Assembly (NCBI GenBank): GCA_011033025.1
Contig: WFMF01000190.1
Span: 248,001-312,000 of the forward strand
Direction: 5' to 3'
DNA from: Beroe forskalii
Lineage: Eukaryota; Ctenophora; Nuda; Beroida; Beroidae
DNA length: 64,000 bases
This document shows, piece after piece, positions 42,345 to 54,061 of this stretch (position 1 is its first letter; each line of letters opens with the position of its first letter). The notes beneath the pieces are model-generated. The model was not told where the DNA came from. It saw nothing but the letters and a program-made list of their open reading frames with translations, and did not search any database. Both the position numbers and the translations under genes were made by a program.

Positions 42345-45300
42345 CTTTATGTTAGTGCATGATAATGAAATGGCAGGGGCATTCGATTTCCGAGCTGCTG
42401 AAAACGCAAATCACGGGTTGTCATCTGATTTGACTAAGTTAAACTTAAAGTACACCTGCGCGATAGCAATACGCCGGGCAATGCTGCCAAAAGTGCGCAA
42501 GAGACGACGTCCAGCCATCCGGCAAATCATTAACATAAGAAGAAAAGTTTAGCGATCGCGATGCAGTAGTGACACTTGGTTCAGAGATCGGCGTCCTCAG
42601 TAAAAAAGTTAGTAGAGATTGGAGTCCTAGGGTTTTAGATTGACTAATGAATCTCAGAGCATGATTCATTGAGATGGGGTCTTCTCAAAAGTTTCCATGC
42701 GGTTAGTTGAGAAATAAGAGCAGGAGCAGATAAGGTGCATGGCAGTTTCGTGGGAGTCTTCATCTCGCAGAAGCGACAGTGAGAGGGGTTTTGAAGTCCA
42801 GTTTGTTTTGAAAGTAGTTCAGGTTATTGTGTCCTGTGATAAGCCTTGTGAGAGGCCTCAAGACTTCGGCAGAGTATTTGAAAAAAAGATGTTGACCATG
42901 AAGGCGTGATTGTTGCTAATGTAGCTGACGATATTTTTTGGTAGAGGCGCTAATAGACGAATTGTTCCAGGAATCCGTGTGTTTGGAGTTGATGTGGTTG
43001 ATGATCTTGTTCTTAAAGAAGGTAAATGGTATAGGAGGGTGGTGGGCTAACGAGGAGTTAGCGATAGAAGGGATGTCTCTGATGTTTGCTAGTTCATCAG
43101 CTAATTCGTTTCCCTGATGTCCTTTGTGACCCGGTATCCATTCAATTGAGATGGTATGTACTGTGGATACATTATTGAGATTATCATGAAGGTTCGTGAT
43201 AGTCTTACTGGTAGAGTGCGATTTACTGAGTGCTTTGATGAGGGCTTGTGAGTCAGTATAAACTGTAGCTACTTTGTTAGCAGAGGTATAATTGGGGGAG
43301 TCGAGGAGGTCGAGTAGGTTAATGCTTGCTCGAAGTAGTGCATGAGCCTCGCATTGGAAGACTGTATTCAGTTTGGAGAGGGTATAGTTTTTTCGGTAAA
43401 GAGAGAGTCGTTATCGTCAAGGAAAATAACGACACCGTATCCTGTAGAGTTATCGGCGTGTTTGGAGCCGTCAGTGTAAGCTACAACTGTTGATTCGCTA
43501 GGTTTTTGTGGTTTGAAAGTGTTTGGTTCTGAAGTTATGTGAAGCTGGTAGTGTTTGCTACTGATATCTATAGGTTTTGTAAGGTCAGAATCTTCGATAG
43601 AGAATGTACCTAGGATATTATTTAAAATTCGGTCGATCACGTGGTGGCAAGGTACGAAAGAGGGCTTTTGGCTGTGGTCAATAGAAAGTTTTGGCCAATG
43701 TTCTAGGCTTTTTAGTCTAAGAGCTTGCAGAAGTGATGCCTTCTCGAGTTCAAGTTCTGCAGGAAGGAGGGCAAAGAGGTAGTGAAGAGCATCCTGTGAT
43801 GTCGATTTAAAGGCTCCCGTGGCTAGTAGAAGAGCCAGGTTACCTGACTTGTTGAGAGGTTGCATGTTGGTCTTTTTATTTGTCAGTCTGGGAGCCCAAG
43901 ATACGCATGCATAGGTCATGATGGGTTTAATGATAGAGTTATAGATCCAAATAACTTTGTCGGGACTGATCCCCCAGCGATCTCCTATCATTTTCCGAGT
44001 TGCGAACAGGACGTTAGTGCATTTCTTAGCTGTTGCGTTGATATGATGGTGCCAATTTAAACGATTATCCAGGTGGATTCCTAAGTATTTCACAGTTTTG
44101 CAAAATTCTATTTCAAGTCCTTGAAGTTCAAGAGGTCGAGGTAGCGGTAAGTTGTGTTTCCTACTGAAGATAATGACTTGAGTTTTGACCGAGCTTATCT
44201 TGAGTCCGTTGAGTTCACACCATTTGTTACAGATAGTTAGATATTGTTGGCCTAAGTCTCTAAGAGTTGTAAAGACAGAAACCGATTAACAGAATTGCCA
44301 GATCAAGTCCGCAAAGGCTTGGAGATTTCTCAGGGTCTCAAGGAGAATTAAGAGAGAGTCTAAAACGATGTTCCATAGAAATGGTGACAAGACACCTCCC
44401 TGTGGGGCATCCTGCCAGGATCCAGATAATTAGAGCGACCCCTTTCAGGCTCAGTTTAAGCTTCCTAGTGGAGATGAAGTGTAGAATCCAGTTGCTGACA
44501 TTTCCTCTGGCTTTCGTATTTTCTAGGGCTTCTTTGATGGCACGGAAAGGGATGTTATCAAAGGCTCCTTCGATATCTAGGAAGATTCCAAGGGCAAAGT
44601 TACCTGCCTTAAGGGCTGATTCAACATTGGAGACAAGTTTGAGAATCGCTGGGGATTCTGTGCTGCTGCCTTTCCTAAACCCGTATTGTTTGTGTGATAA
44701 GGATGCTTCAAGCTTGAGATCTCGTTGAAGGTGCCAGAGGATAAGTCTTTCCATGAGTTTGAGTGTGCAGGAAGATAAAGTAATGATGCGAAAGGATTTT
44801 GCAGTGAAGTAGTCCTCCTTACCTGGCTTAGAGAGTATAACAGAGTTTGATGTTTGCCAAGCTTTGGGAAGTTTGGCTCTAAAAGAGAGATTCTGAAAAT
44901 GTTAAGCAGAGGGACTTTAATGTGATGTGTCATAGGCCTCAATGAGGGATTTCATTTGTTATTTGGTCATCGCCTGGGGATTTACATTTCTTGAGGGAAT
45001 TTATCGCTTCATCCAGTCTCTTTGGAGAGATGATATGATTGATCTCATCGATGGTGAGTCTCTCGCTACAGGGAGAGAGTTCACTTCTGTCTGGTTCTGT
45101 TTGCGTGAAAATGTTGGATGCTAGAGTTTCTAAGGTTTCTTTAGGACTTTCTGTAAACGTACCGTCTGATTTGCGAAGTGAGCTGAGGTTGCATTGTTTA
45201 TTACCTTGTAGTGATTTGCAAATTCTTGATACATCTTTTTGTTTCTCTAATCCCGAGCAGAATGCTTCCCAGTTGGCATTTGAATGATTCTTAATCTGTG

Positions 45301-45718
45301 AATGGAGGAATTCTTGGGCTTCTTTAAATTTCGAATTAAGTTCCGGGTTGTCGGGATCAACTTCGTGGTTGTTCCTTGCTTGAATGAGGTCAAGTTCCAG
45401 GTCCGTGAGTTCTGGTGTCCACCACGAAAGGGTTTTTTTGTTCCTGATGAATGTTTTTGGACAAGATGAGATGAAGCAGTTGAGGAGCAATTTGTTTAAA
45501 TTATCGACTTGCTGATTGAGGTAGGTCATATTCTTAGTGTGTATATTCCCAATGGAGCTGCTATAGACGTTTGGTGTGGATTCTAAAGTAGATTTAAGTT
45601 TAGTTTTGAATTTGGTCCAGTCGCATCGTTTTTTGTTAATTGTACGGATTGGTCTGGTTTTGATTTTGTCCTTTGAATCTAGATTTATAACAAATTCTAT
45701 AAGGACGTGGTCGTACGG
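42345..45718 (-). mobile_element. 5'-truncated I-group-like LINE, copy A
   Basis: A minus-strand non-LTR retrotransposon. Its sequence matches copy B (from 62925 on) beginning exactly at 45718, in the codon just before the endonuclease His, so the endonuclease is lost by 5' truncation. It keeps the linker, RT, RNase H and a CCHC-like tail. The 3' boundary below 42680 is not clear. RNase H in a LINE points to the I group (I, R1, LOA and relatives). Confidence 0.8.
42680..45718 (-). pseudogene. LINE ORF2 (RT, RNase H, Cys-His tail), frameshifted
   Basis: Pieces in order on the minus strand: linker (45717-44940); RT with FRIITLSS, YGFRKGSSTE and motif A FLDIEGAFDN (44940-44338), then a PQGG-type motif B and a damaged FAD motif C near 44300; RT thumb (44093-43700); RNase H beginning YTDGSKHADN near 43455, with CEAHALL, YTDSQALIKAL and GHKGHQGNELADEL; and a terminal C-x2-C...H...C pattern near 42790. 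Several single-base indels (near 44930, 44650, 44400, 44290, 43370 and 42890) break the frame, so no full protein is made. Confidence 0.8.
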
Positions 45719-45762
45719 TGTACCAGAAGGATAAGTTATTGCACCCTCCCTTAAAAATAGAA

Positions 45763-46389
45763 ATAACTTATCCTTCTGGGACACGAGTGTGTCCCAGAAG
45801 GATAAGTTATTTTCCAATTTTGAAAAAGAAAAAATAACCCATCCTTCTGGGACACGAGTGTGTCCCAGAAGGATAAGTTACCTTTAATTATTGAAAAAGA
45901 AAAAATAACCCATCCTTCCGGCACACGAGTGTGTCCCAAAAGGACAAGCCATTTCCATTTTTTTTGAAAGGGAAAAATAACTTGTCCTTCTGGGACACGT
46001 GTGTGTCCCGGGGGGATGGGTTGTTTTTATTTTGCAATGTTGGTGTGTCGATGCGCACATCTTTCCTTGGCGAAGCGTGAAGCTGCTCAGGCGAGTCTGG
46101 CAGAAGTGGCATACCCAGTGGTACACTTGTCAGGCGTTGCATGACCCCCATGCTAACCTTGCCCTAACCAGGACCCTGGTTACGCGCACAGATGATGGAG
46201 TGCGCGGCGCGGCAAGCTTCGTGCTTCGCCAGGGAGGGATGTGCGCATTGACACGCCAACATTGTAGAGTGGGGATAACTTATCCTTCTGGGACACACGC
46301 GTGTCCCAGAAGGGTGGGTTGTTTTTCTTTTTCAGTGGTGGAATAACTTATCCTTCTGGGACACACTCGTGTCCCAGAAGGATGAGTTA
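45763..46389. repeat. Cluster of six ~48 bp palindromes
   Basis: Each unit is a near-perfect inverted repeat around a 2-4 base centre: arm ATAACTTATCCTTCTGGGAC, centre near GAGT, then its complement. Units: about 45763-45810 (perfect 22 bp arms), 45834-45881, 45905-45951, 45977-46023, 46275-46320 and 46342-46389. The first four are spaced ~71-72 bp with A-rich linkers. Between the fourth and fifth, 46034-46090 pairs with 46210-46266 (CAATGTTGG and ATGCGCACATC). A half-unit touches the LINE junction at 45722-45740. Confidence 0.9.
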
Positions 46390-48282
46390 TTTTTCTTTTT
46401 CAAAAATAACTAACATAAGTAACATGCGAAATACCGAAGATTCTTCTTCTGGAGTGTGACAGTGAAGAGTGTGACAGTGAAAGGCAGCTGTGAGATCCAG
46501 TGAGCGCTAACTTGGAATCTTGATCTGTATTCTGTGGCTAATTGTAATTACTATACATCGCATAATGTGTTAATGTACTCCGGTCCTCTGACAGCTCCCT
46601 TTTTGCATTATTCCAATCGGAATAAAGTTCTTAAAAATATAATACTTACAGCAGTTAACATTTACTTCGCCACCACTGGCTTCCAATCTGAAACTTGTTG
46701 ACTTCATCACTAGGAAGAAACAGCAAAGTATCTAACTGTCAAGGGTATTAACTAGAAATTTGGTTTGAGAAATTAGAGGTTAAGAACTCACTTCTCTGAA
46801 CGTTACAACGTTGGGTTTCTTGAGAACATATTGAGCTGATTGCCATTGAAAATTTGAAACCAAGCTACAAACTGACAGACCCAGTAAGACTAAGAATTAC
46901 CTACTGCACGGATCCTGCTGTTTAAATCGGGAAACAATGTGAAGTTTGAACTTCAGTCAGAGGCATACCTAAATGCTGTCACCTCGGCATTATTGAATGA
47001 AATGATTTAACATCTTTTCTCTTTCAGATACCGATACGTTGAACCAAGGATCTAACTCCTCCGACGCATCTAAATTCGGGACAAGATTTCGCAATGATAT
47101 GATGAAAACAGACTACAGACCCCAAGCCTCAGATGGAGTCAACAAAGTCCATGCTTTCTGGAATCCTGGATTTTCTCTTAATCTATAGGCATCGTGGTTA
47201 TAAGTTAATTAATTGATTTTAATAAGTTACTTAATTAGGGTAATTAGGGCTATTAATGATAAGTTAATTCATATCCATCTCCATGTAAATAATTACTATT
47301 ACCGTCCCCTGTCTATACTTAACGACGACATCTTGTTTCTGGCGGAAAAGGTTGTGCGCCATGAGAGCAAGAAGTTCAATTCAAGGGGCACGATTGAAAT
47401 TCTGAAAAATTAATATCCGACATGTCATTTGCAGGTTAAGATCAATTAAATTAAAGTTAGTTAACACGTACTACTATTAATTGCCTTTTTGATAAATCAC
47501 AGTAACTGTAGGTTCTGTTTTATGTTGTAAATTGTTTTTAATTAAATTTAAGATTTTATTTTTCAATGTTTAATTTCTTCAATTTCATTTGTTGTTACCT
47601 TAATATTTTATTTAATGAACATTGGTCATTGACTCTTATGATTTTTGATAAGTATTAATTTACTGTTAAATTAACTGTTAATTACTGTTAAAAGCTCCTT
47701 GTTTTTAGAATTAACGATTTTAATTAACATTTATAAATTAACCATTATTTGTAAATATTAAATTAATTGCAGGAATAATCTCTTGAATCTATGATTCTAC
47801 TAACAAGTGACTTGCAGCTTATCCCATTGCCAAGTATCAAATTATAGAAATTTGATGTCTATAATTTCGATAACTTGGTTGGTGACTATACCTCAAACCA
47901 TGGTTATTATGTGGTTAATCACGTACCGATGGGTTCAATATTTATACACGATAAGGGGGTTGCGTTGAAATGGGAAAATGGGAATCGGGCGGCATTCCAA
48001 AAGCGGGCATTGGACATCGAGTGTTGAAATTATACCGAATAGATGAGGGCCAGACAAAAACTAAGTAAATTTCATCAATATCAATTCTTCTATTACTCAA
48101 TACTCAAACTCTCCTTCGAAAATATCCATTTCTTCTTTGAATTATTTCATCTATTCATTCTCAAATGAAAATTTAAATGAAAAGTGATTGTTGCTTGTTG
48201 TACCCTAACCAAATCCACTAAAATAGTTGTACTGTGCACAAAATGTAGTTTGCATAGCTGTGATAAGGGTAACTCTGGATGA
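46390..48282. other. AT-rich stretch, one candidate terminal exon
   Basis: At 47029-47189 an open segment follows a strong acceptor (CATCTTTTCTCTTTCAG) and reads TDTLNQGSNSSDASKFGTRF onward to a TAG at 47187. The family is not recognised and no partner exon was found. The rest is AT-rich without supported features. Confidence 0.35.
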
Positions 48283-48504
48283 ATGAGTAAGAACATAAAG
48301 ATAACACGTTTTTACGGCGATAAAGACGCAATGAAGGGTGAGCCGAAGCAAGCAGAACTGAACGCTAAGAAGGACTACATGACGTCCCTCTCTGACTTGA
48401 CGAGCAACTCCAAGCCTCTCATCAACACACTGTCTATAGTGGCTGGGGAGAACAGAAAGTATGGGAAAAGCATCACCGAGACCATTGAGAGTCACCTTAT
48501 GAAG
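48283..48504 (+). CDS. Pcf11-like first coding exon (CID domain start)
   Basis: 74 codons from an ATG preceded directly by an in-frame TGA, ending K|GTATTA at a donor, phase 0. Residues 31-74 read DYMTSLSDLTSNSKPLINTL, SIVAGENRKYGKSI, then TETIESHLMK. This matches the first helices of the CTD-interacting domain of Pcf11 (pattern DYxxSLxDLTxNSKPxINxLxxxAEEN), the cleavage/polyadenylation and termination factor that binds the RNA polymerase II CTD. In vertebrate Pcf11 an exon also ends near here. The usual AEEN is AGEN, and the next CID helices were not found downstream, so this is either the first exon of a gene with large introns or an orphan piece. Confidence 0.6.
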
Positions 48505-48590
48505 GTATTAACTCATGAAGTGTTAACTCATGAAGTGTTAACTCATGAAGGTATTGTTAACTCATGAAGTGTTAACTCATGAAGGTATTA
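48496..48590 (+). repeat. Tandem repeat over the exon's donor site
   Basis: Five to six copies of TTAACTCATGAAGTG (15 bp) with three GAAGGTATT variants, each a copy of the exon's own 3' end and 5' splice site. Confidence 0.8.
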
Positions 48591-48917
48591 TAGCGGAGGC
48601 AGTGCTCACCAAGTAGTAGTGCTACCCTTGCTGGGGGCCAAGGATCCTTAGTGAAACCTTAGTCCCAATAAGGTCCCATTTATTAATACACTCGAGTTTT
48701 GTAAATACGGCCTGGCCAGCACAGGACCGGTTCTTACGCTGATCTAATGCCTGTTTGACGAGGCTACAGACCCACGCCAAACTGATATTAGTTAGTGCAA
48801 TGAAGTGAGAAATACTTGTGCCTTAAATAATGATGCACGAAATATGGTTTATTGAATGGGATGCCCTTATCATGGCGCAAAGTTGTAAATCGGTGGCGCC
48901 AAACTCTGTGATGGTAT
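48591..48917. other. No gene seen
   Basis: No coding, RNA or repeat feature supported. Confidence 0.4.
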
Positions 48918-49012
48918 GACAAAACACCACCCGGACAAAACGTCACTCGGACATAACACCACCTTAAAGCAGAAATTGCGCGATGGGAACGCTCGTGCGT
49001 ATGTCCTAACCC

Positions 49013-49125
49013 TAAGGGATCGTTCACGTATTACGTAATCAACCGAGGGGGGGAGGGGGTTCACAAATGATTACGTTTGATTACGAGGGGGGAGGGGGGT
49101 TTGGCCAATGATTACGTAATCAAAA
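49013..49125 (+). mobile_element. Truncated copy of the AGGGATCGTTCAC MITE
   Basis: Begins AGGGATCGTTCACGTATTAC and has the same G-run interior as 38961-39130, but the right inverted end is missing. Confidence 0.7.
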
Positions 49126-49130
49126 TATCT

Positions 49131-49260
49131 AAATTTTCATGAAAATTTCAAGGATTTTTATGAAAATTTCACGAATTTTCATGAAAATTTCAAGAATTTT
49201 CATAAAAATTTCAAGAATTTTCATGAAAATTTCAATAATTTTTTATGAAAATTGAAAGGA
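49131..49260. repeat. Tandem ~23 bp unit, self-complementary
   Basis: About six units of AATTTTCATGAAAATTTCAA; each contains the palindrome TTTTCATGAAAA. Confidence 0.85.
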
Positions 49261-49438
49261 TATCCGGATTTTTATTACCAAAAATTAACCATTGCAGAAA
49301 AAATTGTCAAAATTTTATAATTATGATTAACCGTAACATTGCGTGTCAGGATTAAGTACGAACGTCCCTTTTAGGCAATTTTTGCTCTAAGGTGGTGTTT
49401 TGTCCGGGTGGCGTTTTATCGGAGTGGTGTTTTGTCCG

Positions 49439-50229
49439 CGCACCAACTCGTGTCAAACCGCTCAATTTTCAAGTGTCTTATGAGACAATGCCCAAATTGT
49501 CAAGAACTTATACTTGTCTTTGGTTGATCTTCAGCCAACTTTCATCTCTCATCAATTTAAAAAAGTGCACAAATTAAATTACCAGTATATTTTGTTTTTT
49601 TCTTGGATTGATCGTGTCTGGATCAAATCACCATAAATTGGAATGTTGAGCTGTGAAAAGCATTTTTGTGAATTTCCAATCACTGCTTTTTTATACTTGT
49701 GACAAAAAGAATAAACAGATCGTGAAATCACTTGTTTTATGCTTCGACTTCGTAATCTATTATTATTCTAAGTTCATAGTTGAAAATACAGCAAAGCGAC
49801 AGTAGAAACGAGTGATGTCACAGCGTCAGCTTTTTGTTGCGAGTATAGTCTAGCGTTTTTTTCCTTTCAGGCATCATCAGCGCATAAACTTCCCTGTTTG
49901 TACCTTGTCGATTCCATAATAAAGAATGTTGGGGCGCCATACATCGAACACATTTCAAAATGTGTAGTTCGAATGTTCTCCAATACGTTCAATGAGGTAA
50001 TATGAAAACCCGTGATTTCTGATTTAACTTACATATTGTGTACATACATTCAAATAACTTTTCTTATGGTGCGTTTGATTTCATGGAATTATCTATTGGG
50101 AAAAGGGGTTTACAAACTTGTACCATTTAGTTGTAATTCATACAATTGCCACCTCAATTTGGCACAAAATTGGCAAAATTATCGTATTTATGGAAGGCGC
50201 GGAAAAAGAAATGTTATGAGTTCATGATT
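49439..50229. other. No gene seen
   Basis: AT-rich; open frames at 49392-49577 and 50012-50227 have no recognisable content. Confidence 0.4.
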
Positions 50230-51400
50230 CCGTGAAAATGGATGCAAATTGGATGCACTTGGATGCAATTGGGAAAATTTTCCCAATTTTGGGAAAATGG
50301 CTTTTTAGCCTGTTTAATGCACTGAAAATGATTCCAAATGGTTGGAATATGTTTGTATAGATGATACACGAGTCCTAGGACCGTTTTTAGAAAATTTGGC
50401 CATCACTGAGAGCCGATATGGGCGAAAAGGCCGAAAAAAGCCGAAAATTAAAATTGCTCAAAATTGATTTCTATCGACTCAAATGTGTTTATAAACATCC
50501 TAGAAGTCATTCTACGTCGTTTTCCGGGTGAAAATTGCTTTATTTTTCCCCAAAAATGGATGCATCCAAGTGCGAAATTTGGTCTGAGAAAAGTGGATGC
50601 ATTTTCCCAAAATTGGGAAAATGGCTTTTTAGCCTGTTTAATGCACTGAAAATGATTCCAAATGGTTGGAATATGTTTGTATAGATAATACACGAGTCCT
50701 AGGACCGTTTTTAGAAAATTTGGCCATCACTGAGAGCCGATAAGGGCGAAAAAGGCCGAAAAAAGCCGAAAATTAAAATTGCTCAAAATTGATTTCTATC
50801 GACTCAAATGTGTTTATAAACATCCTAGAAGTCATTCTGCGTCGTTTTCCGGGTGAAAATTGCTTTATTTTTCCCAAAAATGGATGCATCCAAGTGCGAA
50901 ATTTGGTCTGAGAAAAAGTGGATGCATTTTCCCAAAATTGGGAAAATGGCTTTTTAGCCTGTTTAATGCACTGAAAATGATTCCAAACGGTTGGAATATG
51001 TTTATATAGATGATACACTAGTCCTAGGACCGTTTCAAGAAAATTTGGGCGATTTTAATTTTCGGCTTTTTTCGGCCTTTTTCGCCCATATCGGCTCTCA
51101 GTGATGGCCAAATTTTCTAAAAACGGTCCTAGGACTCGTGTATCATCTATACAAACATATTCCAACCATTTGGAATCATTTTCAGTGCATTAAACAAATT
51201 TGGGATTGGGAAAATGCATCCACATTTTCTCAGACCAAATTTTGCACTTGGATGCATCCATTTTTGGGAAAAATAAAGCAATTTTCACCCAGAAAACGAC
51301 GCAGAATGACTTCTAGGATGTTTATAAACACATTTGAGTCGTTAGAAATCAATTTTGATAATTTAATTTTGGTTTTTTCGGCCTTTTCGCCCTAGGCCGT
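50230..51400. repeat. ~325 bp repeat: direct copies then an inverted copy
   Basis: GCCTGTTTAATGCACTGAAA recurs near 50309, 50630 and 50957, so units are ~321-327 bp. At about 51050 the sequence turns round and the unit continues reverse-complemented to ~51400 (CGGCTCTCAGTGATGGCC against GGCCATCACTGAGAGCCG), missing a short segment near 51200. Confidence 0.9.
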
Positions 51401-51423
51401 AAAAAGCCCCTTCCAGATTAGGC

Positions 51424-52379
51424 CAGCGCCATAGTAGACGTTGAAAACGCCATACTAATAAAATTAGCGCATTTTTATGAGTATTTACGGCAACAAGTCA
51501 CGTCCCATAAGCTTATTTTGTTACAGGGCGCTAAAAACATTATACATTTGGCGCCACATTAACATTATAATCGCATTTGCTGCAACTAGCTTTATTAAAG
51601 ATATTCGCCATATTAAGAAAATATTCGCCTTGTTATCAAAAATATTCATATAGTTTATTTCGCTGTGTTAAGAAAATAATCGCCACATTAAGTAATCCCA
51701 AGTAATGTATAGTTTCTTAGAGTTGCAGCTAGTTTTAAAGTTACTCTCCATACTAAGAAAATAATCGCCATGTTCTAAAAATATTCTTAGAGTTTTTTTC
51801 GCCGAGTTGAAAAGAAAATCGCTTTATGTTATGATAACATGTACACTCGAGGTTACACACATCAGCCCCAACCAGACTTTGATTCTCATCTGTACAAAAT
51901 GTGTAACCTTCACTACGGAAACATCTATTATTGATTTCGATTGACCAATAAGCGGAAATGAATCGTGTTCGGAATAATATCATACATGAAACCATACAAT
52001 TTCGGATTCAGATAATAACCCCGGATTTCTACCTGGACAACGACACAACTGAAACATCGTCCAATATGTAACATTCTGCGTAATTTTGGCGCCTTTTGTC
52101 ATGTTATGTGAACTGCGATAATATAATTTTGCGATTTTCGTGACATTTGTGGCGTAATATCGACGTCTTTATCGATATAATTTTCGGCGACTTTTATGGC
52201 GTTTTTGCGATTTTTGGCTTTTGCGATTTTTCGGCGACTTTTCGTGCCTTTTGGCGTTTTCACGACTTATTGACGTTCTCCCCGACTGCTCGGCGTTTCC
52301 CCGACTTTTTGAGGTTTTTGCCACAAGTTTTGTTATTTTCGGCGTTTTCTGGCGATATATTGTAAAAGATTAGGCGCTG
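51424..52379. mobile_element. Candidate non-autonomous DNA element, CAGCGCC ends
   Basis: The left end starts CAGCGCC and the right end is GGCGCTG. The left half carries many forward CGCC words, often as TCGCCATATTAAGAAAA-like units of about 20-40 bp; the right half carries GGCG words such as TTTCGGCGACTTTT. Inverted subterminal motifs of this kind fit a hAT-type MITE, but no target duplication is evident. A hairpin AGGTTACACA...TGTGTAACCT lies at about 51852-51912. Confidence 0.4.
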
Positions 52380-52990
52380 AAGTTAATAAACTGATCAAGT
52401 TAATAAGTCAATGTAATAATTAATTTTTAACTTAACAACACCACGTCTTATTACAATCAAATTTGAGGAAACGTTGGGCCTGCTTCTTCGAGGTTCCTGA
52501 AGATAATTCATGACTTATACCAATCTTTTTAAAGGCTTGAAGTTATGTTTCGAAACTGTCAGTTGGCAATACATCAACGTTTATTGAGAGCTTTGCCCAT
52601 TATATACAGTAGTAATTGGAACAAATTTTAAAATATGGACAATGAAGCGGGTACTGGGTGCCATCTTCAGCTCTACGATCGGCACTACATCGCTATAATT
52701 ATCAGTTTTCTTGTGCGTGTTAAATCAAGCAGCTATCTTATCAGTTAATTTGCAACTTGTTACTCGCACTCAACCAAGACAGGTGAACAAAACGGTGTAC
52801 ACTGCATAACAGTCCGAATGATGGAATGCTCTATAGAAAAGCTGTATGTTACTTATCAATCTGATCCTTCTGGTTCTCAATCCTATCCTGCTTTATTAAT
52901 TGCTCGATAGATATGGCTGCAGCCCGTGCCCCGTATCTATCACACTATAATAATGTGGAGAAAAATATGGAAATATGGAAGCTGTGTTCA
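52380..52990. other. No gene seen
   Basis: AT-rich with no supported feature. Confidence 0.4.
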
Positions 52991-52995
52991 GTGGT

Positions 52996-53901
52996 GTGTT
53001 TGGTGCAAAGTACGACTCGACGACTCGACTCGACGACCTCGACGACTCGACTCGACGACTCGACGACTCGACGACTCGACTTGACGACTCGACGACTCGA
53101 CGACTCGATGACTCGACTCGACGACTCGACTCCACGACTCCACGACTTGACGACTCGACGACTCGACGACTCGACGACTCGACGACTCGACGACTCGACT
53201 CAACTCGACGACTCGACTCGACGACTCGACTCGACGACTCGACGACTCGACTCGACGACTGGACTCGACTCGACTCGATGACGTCGGACGACTCCCTCGA
53301 TCTGGTTGTCGACATCGACAATCGATTCAAACAATCCTGACGAGTAACGGTCATCGATCAACTCGATGACTTGAGTTCCATCGACCTGACGAGTCGACTT
53401 CGAGTCGAGTCGATCCGACATAGTCCGATTCGAGTCGTCGAGAATCTAGTTGAGTGCCGAGTTCGAGTCGAATCGTCGTGTTCGTCAGTCGAGTTGTCGT
53501 CGAGTCGTCGTCGAGTCGAGCGTCGTCAAGTAGAGTCGTGTCAAGTCGAGGTCGTGAGTCTGAGTCGAGCTAGTCGTGCCGAGTCGTTCTTAGTCGAGCC
53601 GAGTCGTTCGATCGTGCTGTCGACGGTCGAGTCACCAGACCGAGTCGTCGAGTCGAAGTCGTCAGTCGAGTCGAGTCGATTCCTCGTTTGAGTCGTCGAG
53701 TCGAGTCGTCGAAAGTCGTCGAGTCGAGTCGTCGAGTCGTCGAGTCGTCGAGTCGTCGAGTCGTCGAGTCGTCAAGTCGTGGAGTCGTGGAGTCGAGTCG
53801 TCGAGTCGAGTCATCGAGTCGTCGAGTCGTCGAGTCGTCAAGTCGAGTCGTCGAGTCGTCGAGTCGTCGAGTCGAGTCGTCGAGTCGTCGAGTCGAGTCG
53901 T
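52996..53901. repeat. Inverted GACTC/GAGTC minisatellite
   Basis: 52996-53275 is dense in CGACGACTCGACT-type 8-9 bp units. 53690-53901 is its mirror image (GAGTCGTCGAGTCG), including matched rare variants: CCACGACTCCACGACTTGAC at about 53131 and its complement near 53772. The middle (53290-53690) is degenerate. The right arm runs into the gap. ORFs of Ser-Arg or Asp-Ser-Thr repeats are artefacts. Confidence 0.9.
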
Positions 53902-54001
53902 NNNNNNNNNNNNNNNNNNNNNNNNNNNNNNNNNNNNNNNNNNNNNNNNNNNNNNNNNNNNNNNNNNNNNNNNNNNNNNNNNNNNNNNNNNNNNNNNNNN
54001 N
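53902..54001. other. Assembly gap (100 N)
   Basis: One hundred N bases, a conventional gap size, so the true length is unknown. It falls at the end of a long inverted minisatellite. Confidence 1.
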
Positions 54002-54061
54002 AAAAAACCTTTCCCCTTTCTGTTTTGCAAAATAATTTTCAAAAAGTTTTACATTAACTCT

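Larger units (their letters stand above)
48918..49438. mobile_element. MITE-like element with ~48 bp inverted ends
   Basis: GACAAAACACCACCCGGACA at 48918 onward pairs with the reverse complement ending about 49438; inner edge ACCACCTTA/TAAGGTGGT. The interior holds a second, truncated MITE and a palindromic tandem repeat. Confidence 0.7.

Noticed and set aside
45751-46151. ORFs reading FWDTLVSQKD repeats
   Set aside because: They translate the palindrome cluster; the longer one (44939-45817) is LINE code extended into it.
45763-46389. CRISPR array
   Set aside because: The repeats are palindromes with conserved A-rich linkers, not unique spacers, in a eukaryotic context.
52896-54057. Ser-Arg and Asp-Ser-Thr repeat ORFs, some crossing the N gap
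   Set aside because: Products of the GACTC/GAGTC minisatellite; those crossing N bases are meaningless.
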